DNA from: a virus
DNA length: 40,407 bases
IMG/VR virus record: IMGVR_UViG_3300036944_000309
Span: 1 to 40,407 of that record
Direction: 5' to 3' (one strand)
The translations under genes were made by a program, and so were the position numbers. Shown piece after piece: positions 6,194 to 13,991 of this stretch (position 1 is its first letter; each line of letters begins with the position of its first letter). A model generated the notes under the pieces. The model saw only the letters and a program-made list of their open reading frames with translations, made no database searches and was not told the DNA's origin.

Positions 6194-9100
6194 TTTTGAT
6201 CTCCAATATCTCAGCCTTTAAAGAGTCAACTTGTCCTTTAAGCTCTTTTATTGCTTCTACCATAAGACCCATCATGTTGCCATACGCTAGAGTTTTTATT
6301 CCTTCCATTTCTGAAACAGCTTCCGGAAGAACTTTCTCTACGTCTTGGGCTATAAGACCTGTTTGTCTCTGTTTTGTGTCCTTTCTAGTGTATGTGTATC
6401 CGGTTAAAGCTTGTACTTTATCTAAAGCGCAATCAATTACAAGCATATCTTCTTTAAGTTTGATATCTGAATATGCCGAAATATTTGCGAGAGCTGTTAG
6501 GTTTCCAGACCCGTCAAGTGTCACACAGTTGTTAGCAGCTGACCAACCACCGATGCGGAATACGTTATCTGCTCCAAGACCCATATTTATAGCATAGTTA
6601 CCAGTTCTATGGAAAGACATAGAGGCTACTTTACCGGTAGTTCCGTCACCTCGACATGAGAAGCTTCCACCATCGTTTGCGGTATTAACGTCCGTAGACG
6701 CGCTTGCTGCTCCAACAAGAAGACCTGACATTGTGTCACCAGCTTTTGCTACATAGGCAGAAGCTGCTGCATAATACGAACCTTGTTGACCATCAAGTAA
6801 GTCTGCGTCTAGACCAGTACCAGCACCATCGTTACCTGAATGCCACATAGTGAACCAGGCACTCCAGATGTTGTTAGAAGCACATCTTGTGTACATACTA
6901 TTATTAAACATGTTCCAAGCAATTTGCTGCACATATTGGCTAGCGTCACCCCAAGAGTGACCACGAACATTAATCCACTGTGTCCAAGTTCCGGCTGGTC
7001 CGTTAGTTGGGTTATCGTAAGTATAGAAACCACTTTTGGCGCCGGTATTCATGTTTGCTAATGAAGATGTTCCGTAACCCGCATCACCGAATACGTGTTC
7101 GGTAGAGTTACGACCATCAAATAAGTCAGCGTCTAATCCAGACCCGGAACCATCGTTAGCGCCAGTCCAGTAGGCCTGCGCAGATGCTGAGTCTATTAGA
7201 TAGTTTTGGGTCGGGTGGAAATATGCTCTTTGCACGCTGCTAGTATGGAATGTTAGATATCCACCTTCAACAACAATTAGCTGCAGTGATCCAGTTCCTC
7301 TATGTTCAATATTTGATGCAGCATTCGCACCAGAGTTAAGACGAATTAAACGCAATCCATATCCAGAATACGTTGTGTCGCCTACGATATCGAGATACGC
7401 GTAACCTGACCCAGAACGACCGCCGCCAATACGAATATTATGATCTTCGGTAGATCCACCATTTTGAAGAAATTGCGCGCCAGACATGTAAAAATGCACG
7501 CCAGTAGAACCACCACCGTAGATACGTGTAATACCAGAACTAGCATTACCGTAACCAATGTACATACCATCTAAAGAGCCAGCTCCAGATAAGTTTCGCA
7601 TAACACGTTGATTGAGATAACCACTGCTATCTCTAACAGGAATACTATTAGCTACTTCGTTACCTTGGTTTGAGTTAAAACCATCAAGTAAGTCTGCGTC
7701 TAGACCAGTACCAGCACCATCCACCGCTGCTGTCCAAATTTTTTGCCACGCCGTAGCAGATGGAGTACCACCACCAGAGATAGATCTTAGATACGCGGTG
7801 GGCGTACCGCCGCTGTTTTGGATAACTATCTGACCACCGTAGTTATACGAAGGTCCGTTGGACGTGTGGGCCATCGTGAGACCCCACCAGTACCCAGTGT
7901 CAGGAGTCCAACCCGCTGCGTTAACTTCCCAGAATCCAGATTTATATTGGGCGAGTTCAGTTAAAGTCTGAGTGGGGTTGGCAGCACTAGTGCCGGAGCC
8001 GTTGATGCCATACAAGAACACTGTTGAGTTAAGCCCATCAAAAAGATCAGCATCAAGTCCAGAGCCAGATCCATCATTGTTGTTGTGCCACAACTTGCTC
8101 CAACCACCATAAGTTCTTTCGCGAACGAAGATATTAGTGTATGGGTTTTCTTGTGTTGCAACAATATCAACGCCCCGTGATGTGGTATCACCACCTGCCA
8201 TAATAAAGCGGTAAGATGTGACAGCACCCATGCCAGTAGGTAGGTTTGTAGACCCTGTCGGATTTACAAACGTAACACTATAAACACTTGGATAAGTGTT
8301 ATAATCATGCACAACGTATCCAAAACCACCTTGCTGATTAAGATCTGATCTTAAAAATGATGTGCTATTAATACCATCTAACAAATCAGCATCAAGTCCA
8401 GAACCAGCACCGTCGTTAAGACCATGCCAATATTTACCACTACCACTTGCTTGGTAGTACATTTCACGCCATGGGTAAATGCTTTGACTTGTGTAGTAGT
8501 TCAGATAGATTTGCTGAGAAGCACCTGAATCTAAGTGTAGATTACCATCTGATGCAACAATAGAAGCATTTAATGATGCGCGTGATGGTGGGTTGCCTGA
8601 GCCTACGTGAAGATATGCACTATAAGTTGTGTTAGGACCATATGTGGTGTATGAGTTGTCTCCATTAGTAACGCCCATAGGTCCAAACACTTCAAACTCT
8701 TTTTCGTTACCGGTAAAGACACCGAAACGAGCAATAGTTGTCCATGCACCAGCTGTGCCAGAAGTTTTTTGCATGTACAGAGGAACACCCCCTGTGGCAT
8801 CATACTTGGCAAGACGATGTGCGTAACGCCCGTCAACATACACACCGTTGATAAGAAACTCTAGTCCGAAACCATCAGTTGTCGTTGATGTAATAGGATG
8901 TGAGATATGCGAAGTAGCATTGTCGAGATTACCGACGATAAACAGCGGATCCGCAGCACCAACATAACTTGGTGTTAAGCCATAAAATTTTGTACCACCA
9001 TATGATGTGGTGGACATAATTTTAATGCCGGTGTGGTATGAAAAAATTAAATCAGGGTATGGGTGTGTCCAAGCGCCAGCTTCTTGGTAAAGAGCGTAGT

Positions 9101-12100
9101 CGGCAGCTGCCATGCTTGAATTGCCACCGACGTGGGTGAACCCAATGTACGTGGTGTTGAAAACGTTGTTCTGAAGCACGAACGAGGCATAACTGTACCC
9201 ATCAAGAGTATCAGCATCCAGTCCCGAGCCAGATCCGTCGTTGCCAGAGTGCCAGAGTGTATGCCATGTCGGAGTAACAGTTGCGCCTGCAGTGGTCGCA
9301 CCACCAAATGCTGCGATACCGGTAGCACCATATCCGAAACGGATTGCACCATATCCAACAGAACCGTGAGTGTTTACAGTTCTGTAAGTAACAGATGCAC
9401 CATCCCAATTGGCATACAAGTTGTTTCCAAACACACCATTACCACCAGCGTCACTAGACATTTCTGCCCACGGCATACCAAGCATTCGTGAATTTATTGG
9501 AGACGATGTCCATCGTATCTCAGCAGTATGTGTGGAGATACCGCTGTATGTGTTGTTCCCATTAAGCAATCCAATTGTTCCGCCTGACAGGCCGATATCA
9601 TAACCATCAAGTAGATCAGCATTAAGGCCAGATCCAGCGCCATCGTTGCCTGCGTGCCAGACTACGTTAGTAAGTACATACGGAGCGACAGCGAATTCAA
9701 GTACATCATCTGCGTGGCGCAGAGTCATCGGATTACCGATGTATGCGCCGGATGATGTGTTGTATTTGTACCAAGCAAAATTATGGCTGGTTGCTGCGCG
9801 ACCAATAGCCCACGCATTAACTCCGTTATTCAGATAGGAGTTAGTCGCAGCGGTCGCGGTGGCAGTAGTTATGTTTAACCCGACAAAAGTTGGGTTAGAA
9901 GACGTTAATAGTGTTTGGTTCAAGTATGTGGCAAATTGATTACCATCCCAGAGGTCTGCGTCTGACCCACTTCCAGCACCGTCGTTAGCACTATTCCACA
10001 CTGTACCTACGGTATATGTGTCATTTAGACCAAGCTGGATACCGTTGTTAAAATAGAATATGGAGGTACCATCACCGTTTCTAGTGCATATAAGCAACCA
10101 GTGCTCTGGGATATCTACGCTTGATGTGTATGATGCAACTCTAAAGTTAGCAGCAAGAGAAGTGTTGGTAGACCCCAACGGCAGGATATAATAAAGAGCC
10201 TGCCATGGAGCTATTGGGATACCAGCTGCGGTAGCAGTAACGTCGGCTGCTCCTCCAACTCCAGTAATAGTTCCTGATGTTGGGCAGTTAATATCATAAT
10301 AACCACTAGTAGCTGTAGATGCTCCTCGGCCTCCTGAGATAACAATAAATCTCGTAGCCCACAAAACATAACCGGATGCATCAACTGTAATGGTTCCGCC
10401 ACCAGTAAGAAGTCTTTGTGCTCGGCCTCCGTAAGCAAGAGCTAATGAATCATAACCATCAAGAAGATCAGCATCGAGGCCAGTGCCAGATCCGTCGTTT
10501 AATGATCCCCAGACGGTACCAAGAGCATCACTTGTAATACCACCATTGGAGTTGATGTATGTCCACAACATTGTACCAGCGCTGTTTGTCACGCCAAACT
10601 GAAGATTGGCGTCAACCCAGTTAGTTCCACGTGTTCCTCTGTAGGTGCTCGTAATCTGAGAACCTTGACCGATTGAAGAAGATCCTCTACCTTGGAAGAG
10701 TATGGTTCCAAGGTAATCATTTGTAGCTAGAGTTGTATCGGCTGGATTCTTATTGAGAATAAGATAACCAGCGGTGTTGTCATTGTTGGTGTTAGTAAGC
10801 TGTAGTTGTGGTTCAAACGAATTTCCGCTTGTCGCGCTAAACCCATTCGTGGCATAAACAAGGCCAGTAGAAGTAACGCTAGCATCAAACGTATAACCAC
10901 TAGAAGCTCCAGTAAACGCTAGCAGGTTTGCGCTGTGTGTAACAAGAACATCGCCGTTGTTGAAGTTAATAACCCCACCAGAAGCCAAAAACAGGTCAGA
11001 CCACATTAATGATGAGTTGCCTAATGCGAGAGCATCATTAGTATGTGGTGTAAATGCTGTTCCGGAGAGCCTTGCTACTGTCGTAAGCGTACCAGCTACT
11101 CGTACACTCCAGCGCCAATAAGAAGCCTCTGATGCAGCTGTAACTGTGCTTGCAACGATGTCTTGTCTACCAAATTCTGTCTGAGTACCGGCAGAGTTTG
11201 ACAGTCTCCATGAAGTGTACACGATGTCGTTGGCAGTAGGGGTTGCACGATCACCCTCTATAATAAACCCTTCTACGTTACCGTTATCAACTGTCGTAGT
11301 TATTTGAAGCGGAACCGCTCCTCTTGTCATAGTTACTTGCCCAGTAAAGGCAACTGTACCACTAAATGTCGGCGTTCCAGAGAAAGTTCCACTTAAAGCT
11401 GCAGCATTGATCGTTGGATTGGTTAGTGTCTTGTTTGTAAACGTGTGTGTCGATGAGATCGTGGGTACAGCAACACCATAAAGCTCAAGAGAAGTAGCGA
11501 CCAAACCAGATCGTGTTACTTTAAGAGCTGACGCCGCCGTGGAATAAGCATCATTGACCATCTGCAGATCAAAGGCTATACCATCGGCAATAAAGCGCCA
11601 ATATTTTTCATCTACAGCACCATCGGTTTGATACCACTCAATAGCGGGATAAGTTCCGTTAGCTTGAAATTTGTTTGTGGCGTATACGATGCTAAACGTT
11701 GGTGTGCCGCTAAATGTACCACTTATAGTTCCTCCATTGATCGTCGGAGAAGTAAGTGTCTTGTTAGTGAGTGTGCTAGTTGATGAAATTGTTGGAATTT
11801 CAACAGAATTGAATGTTAATGATGTTCCAGAAAGGTTTATTGCTCCGATCGTCGCACCTGAGCGACCGACAGTTAGAAACGGATTAAATGTAGATGCGGC
11901 ATCATTGAAAGCATAAAAACCAAGGGCGGACAAGCTACCATCAATGCGCCACTTACCTACGTCAGCAGCAGCATTGTTATCAATGATGTCGATATACGGA
12001 GCGGCGTTACTGATTGTAATATTTCCGCTGAACGTAGCACCAGCCAACGAAGCATAGATCGCGTTAATGTTTGTGCCACTGTCGAAAAAGTCAATAGCGT

Positions 12101-12728
12101 TTACTGTTCCAACACCAGTAGCGGTAAGACCTTCAGCCCTAAACGAACCATCATGATCTAAGTGCCAACGCTCTACAGGAGTAATCGTTCCGTTGGTTGT
12201 TGTACGCCAACTCCATTTGGCTCCACGACCAACATCGGTAAAGTTTTCTGTAGCAGTAACGAGAGCTAGGGCTGAAGCTCCTGGCGCATAACCAGAAGAA
12301 CCACCACTAAAATAACCAAACCCACCGAGAGTAAAGATGATGTCATTGGCGATAAGCTGTGTTGGAACGGCATTAGTTCCATTCGCACGTCTTCCTAAGA
12401 AAGCTGCGTTTGAGCCAAACACATCAAAGAACAACCTGGACTGTGATGCATTATTGCCGATAATGTGTACCAGAGTTCCGGAAGGAATCGTGGGTCCAGA
12501 AGCTGGATTTAAGCTAACGATCTGCGGTTGTGTAAAGATATTTGATGCGGCAAGTCTTGCAAAGGCTGTTGAATCGTAACCATCTAATGTGGTAGCATCT
12601 CCAACAGCTGTATCCCAGTATACATTGTCTCCATCAGACTTAAGAACCTGTCCAGCCGTGCCGAATGAGCCTGTAGCATACAGCCCCTGTACGGCTATAT
12701 CTTGAAAGTGTTCTTTTTTTCTAGCCAT
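6177..12728 (-). CDS. Giant tail fibre with DG repeats and C-terminal S74 intramolecular chaperone
   Basis: A 2183-residue fibre, likely trimeric and receptor-binding. Residues about 1-60 contain QGLYATGSFGTAGQVLKSDG and a first LDGYDS motif. Then follow repeats of the type ISSTSTLTNKTLTSPTING with GTFSGTPTFS. From about residue 745 to 1980 there are nine spaced copies of a 20-residue motif of the form NDGSGSGLDADLLDG, separated by 100-270 residues of variable beta sequence. The C-terminus (about 2080-2183) has AYSDIKLKEDM, LTGYTYTRKD, TGLIAQDVEKVLPEAV and a coiled-coil tail (EAIKELKGQVDSLKAEI). This is the Peptidase_S74 self-cleaving chaperone, which aids trimer folding and is then removed (family knowledge). 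It overlaps both neighbours by a few bases. Confidence 0.93.
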   Translation of the reverse strand: MARKKEHFQDIAVQGLYATGSFGTAGQVLKSDGDNVYWDTAVGDATTLDGYDSTAFARLAASNIFTQPQIVSLNPASGPTIPSGTLVHIIGNNASQSRLFFDVFGSNAAFLGRRANGTNAVPTQLIANDIIFTLGGFGYFSGGSSGYAPGASALALVTATENFTDVGRGAKWSWRTTTNGTITPVERWHLDHDGSFRAEGLTATGVGTVNAIDFFDSGTNINAIYASLAGATFSGNITISNAAPYIDIIDNNAAADVGKWRIDGSLSALGFYAFNDAASTFNPFLTVGRSGATIGAINLSGTSLTFNSVEIPTISSTSTLTNKTLTSPTINGGTISGTFSGTPTFSIVYATNKFQANGTYPAIEWYQTDGAVDEKYWRFIADGIAFDLQMVNDAYSTAASALKVTRSGLVATSLELYGVAVPTISSTHTFTNKTLTNPTINAAALSGTFSGTPTFSGTVAFTGQVTMTRGAVPLQITTTVDNGNVEGFIIEGDRATPTANDIVYTSWRLSNSAGTQTEFGRQDIVASTVTAASEASYWRWSVRVAGTLTTVARLSGTAFTPHTNDALALGNSSLMWSDLFLASGGVINFNNGDVLVTHSANLLAFTGASSGYTFDASVTSTGLVYATNGFSATSGNSFEPQLQLTNTNNDNTAGYLILNKNPADTTLATNDYLGTILFQGRGSSSIGQGSQITSTYRGTRGTNWVDANLQFGVTNSAGTMLWTYINSNGGITSDALGTVWGSLNDGSGTGLDADLLDGYDSLALAYGGRAQRLLTGGGTITVDASGYVLWATRFIVISGGRGASTATSGYYDINCPTSGTITGVGGAADVTATAAGIPIAPWQALYYILPLGSTNTSLAANFRVASYTSSVDIPEHWLLICTRNGDGTSIFYFNNGIQLGLNDTYTVGTVWNSANDGAGSGSDADLWDGNQFATYLNQTLLTSSNPTFVGLNITTATATAATNSYLNNGVNAWAIGRAATSHNFAWYKYNTSSGAYIGNPMTLRHADDVLEFAVAPYVLTNVVWHAGNDGAGSGLNADLLDGYDIGLSGGTIGLLNGNNTYSGISTHTAEIRWTSSPINSRMLGMPWAEMSSDAGGNGVFGNNLYANWDGASVTYRTVNTHGSVGYGAIRFGYGATGIAAFGGATTAGATVTPTWHTLWHSGNDGSGSGLDADTLDGYSYASFVLQNNVFNTTYIGFTHVGGNSSMAAADYALYQEAGAWTHPYPDLIFSYHTGIKIMSTTSYGGTKFYGLTPSYVGAADPLFIVGNLDNATSHISHPITSTTTDGFGLEFLINGVYVDGRYAHRLAKYDATGGVPLYMQKTSGTAGAWTTIARFGVFTGNEKEFEVFGPMGVTNGDNSYTTYGPNTTYSAYLHVGSGNPPSRASLNASIVASDGNLHLDSGASQQIYLNYYTSQSIYPWREMYYQASGSGKYWHGLNDGAGSGLDADLLDGINSTSFLRSDLNQQGGFGYVVHDYNTYPSVYSVTFVNPTGSTNLPTGMGAVTSYRFIMAGGDTTSRGVDIVATQENPYTNIFVRERTYGGWSKLWHNNNDGSGSGLDADLFDGLNSTVFLYGINGSGTSAANPTQTLTELAQYKSGFWEVNAAGWTPDTGYWWGLTMAHTSNGPSYNYGGQIVIQNSGGTPTAYLRSISGGGTPSATAWQKIWTAAVDGAGTGLDADLLDGFNSNQGNEVANSIPVRDSSGYLNQRVMRNLSGAGSLDGMYIGYGNASSGITRIYGGGSTGVHFYMSGAQFLQNGGSTEDHNIRIGGGRSGSGYAYLDIVGDTTYSGYGLRLIRLNSGANAASNIEHRGTGSLQLIVVEGGYLTFHTSSVQRAYFHPTQNYLIDSASAQAYWTGANDGSGSGLDADLFDGRNSTEHVFGDAGYGTSSLANMNTGAKSGFYTYDNPTNGPAGTWTQWINVRGHSWGDASQYVQQIAWNMFNNSMYTRCASNNIWSAWFTMWHSGNDGAGTGLDADLLDGQQGSYYAAASAYVAKAGDTMSGLLVGAASASTDVNTANDGGSFSCRGDGTTGKVASMSFHRTGNYAINMGLGADNVFRIGGWSAANNCVTLDGSGNLTALANISAYSDIKLKEDMLVIDCALDKVQALTGYTYTRKDTKQRQTGLIAQDVEKVLPEAVSEMEGIKTLAYGNMMGLMVEAIKELKGQVDSLKAEILEIKNGNAV
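6789..10500 (-). repeat. Nine dispersed DNA copies of the DG-repeat coding unit in the fibre gene
   Basis: Units of about 43 bases recur near 6790, 7108, 7681, 8036, 8376, 9198, 9606, 9945 and 10456. Each encodes the NDGxGSGLDADLLDG motif. The copies at 6790 and 7681 are identical over 41 bases; others differ at wobble positions. Such near-identical stretches could support recombination that changes the number or order of the intervening receptor-binding segments. Confidence 0.85.
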
Positions 12729-13920
12729 TAGATAAGACTACCAATTCGGTGTTTGAAATTACTGTAGGTACATACGAGAACTGCAGCGCTGGTGTAATAA
12801 ACTCAAGACTTATCATGTTATCCAGTATTTCAATATTTAGGTTTGATACAATAGTATTTCCATTAAGAGAAGCGATAAATCCATCTTCATAACTAAAGGA
12901 AAGTTTATTGTTACCACCAGCTTGCGGGCCAACTACTAATACCGATGTGTTTTCAGTTATTTGCACATTACCATCAGAGTTTACCTTTACTTCACGAGGA
13001 TAACCCTCAACAGTAAGCATTTCAAATAGAACGGTGTTTACTGCAGTGTTAGCCCACTTTAAATAGAATGTACCGAGATCCCAACGATATGTATTAAATG
13101 GTACGATCTTATGAAGATAACTATCATACATACTCGTCTCGCCGGAGTTCGTGTGACCTAATGAGAAATACATACTCGTTACGGTGTTTGGTGTGAAGTC
13201 TTCTTCGAGAATAAGAGATAATGGGACGTTGACATAATTGTTGTTAGATAAAGTTGATCCAACAACTAAAGAACCACTATTACCAGATACACTTGCTCTG
13301 TATGAGTATCCCAACTCAGCTTCAAAGGCTTGATAGATAAAGTTGTCTTTGTAGATATTGTTTGTTGTTATCAATCCACCCGATAAAACAGCATCATTCT
13401 GTGGAATCCAAGCAGATGAATCTGTAAATTCCGGATTAGCAATCAAGTTTGGACCATCTTCAACAGGACCCAATGTGTTGGCTACTAAATATAGTGATGG
13501 ATCGTTGTAGACATTGTTGTTTGCTTGTCTTATCACAACTGTATCTGGGTTTATCGCAAAACCAACAGAACCTTTAATCCATCTTCCGCACTTTGTATGC
13601 TCGGCGTAGTTGTTAGCTAAGAATTCTGTTTTCTCCATAACAATGGTAGTTGGTTGAGATGCAGGAGTCACCTTAATCTCACCAGTATGTGAATAGATAT
13701 TTGCATCAAAGATAATTGGAGCGTTATCTGAAACGCTTAATCCTTGTTGAGTAATACCAGCCGTAACACCATCGTGCACTACTTTGAATTGAACAAAGTT
13801 GGTTTCCGCTTCAGTGTCAATCTGACAAACATACGTAGCAGCTTTAACTGATCCCGGATCAAATGTATCAATGACCTGGATATCGGTATTTGTCGCAATG
13901 TAGGTGATTTCTTCCGGCAT
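12721..13920 (-). CDS. Putative virion structural protein with carbohydrate-binding-like segment (399 aa)
   Basis: A 399-residue beta-rich protein beginning MPEEITYIATNTDIQVIDTF. Residues about 155-265 (NLIANPEFTDSSAWIPQN, ELGYSYRASVSGNSGSLVVG) resemble the N-x-x-F-x-x-x-W pattern of CBM4/9-like jelly-roll domains, which bind glycans; this is resemblance only. It overlaps the start of the giant fibre by 8 bases and precedes it in the transcript, so it may be a fibre connector or an accessory adhesin. A perfect TATAAATA at 13972-13979 provides late expression. The start site has only a weak GGAAG ribosome binding site. Another reading is a fibre hinge or tip protein. Confidence 0.78.
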   Translation of the reverse strand: MPEEITYIATNTDIQVIDTFDPGSVKAATYVCQIDTEAETNFVQFKVVHDGVTAGITQQGLSVSDNAPIIFDANIYSHTGEIKVTPASQPTTIVMEKTEFLANNYAEHTKCGRWIKGSVGFAINPDTVVIRQANNNVYNDPSLYLVANTLGPVEDGPNLIANPEFTDSSAWIPQNDAVLSGGLITTNNIYKDNFIYQAFEAELGYSYRASVSGNSGSLVVGSTLSNNNYVNVPLSLILEEDFTPNTVTSMYFSLGHTNSGETSMYDSYLHKIVPFNTYRWDLGTFYLKWANTAVNTVLFEMLTVEGYPREVKVNSDGNVQITENTSVLVVGPQAGGNNKLSFSYEDGFIASLNGNTIVSNLNIEILDNMISLEFITPALQFSYVPTVISNTELVVLSNG

Positions 13921-13924
13921 TTAC

Positions 13925-13953
13925 TTGACTTCCACCCATCTTTGATATATACT
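13925..13953 (+). promoter_or_regulatory. Sigma70-type promoter for the glycosyltransferase
   Basis: TTGACT at 13925-13930 and TATACT at 13948-13953 are each one base from consensus and are separated by 17 bases, the optimal spacing. Start of transcription would fall near 13960, about 30 bases before the ATG at 13992. No other good sigma70 promoter was noticed in the window. Confidence 0.65.
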
Positions 13954-13971
13954 AAATAATAGCTCTCCCCT

Positions 13972-13979
13972 TATTTATA
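13972..13979 (-). promoter_or_regulatory. T4-type late promoter for the 399-residue protein and fibre
   Basis: A perfect TATAAATA on the minus strand, 51 bases before the ATG at 13920. The predicted start of its transcript (near 13966) lies downstream of the start of the plus-strand sigma70 promoter, so the two transcription units cross. Confidence 0.7.
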
Positions 13980-13991
13980 TGGATGTTTTGA

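Noticed and set aside
6585-6592. TATAAATA match inside the giant fibre gene
   Set aside because: It is nearly 400 bases from the next gene start and lies within the conserved S74 region, so chance occurrence in A/T-rich DNA is likely.
6789-10500. Regularly spaced repeats that might suggest a CRISPR array
   Set aside because: The spacing is hundreds of bases, the repeats stay in frame and encode the DG motif of a fibre, and the intervals are coding.
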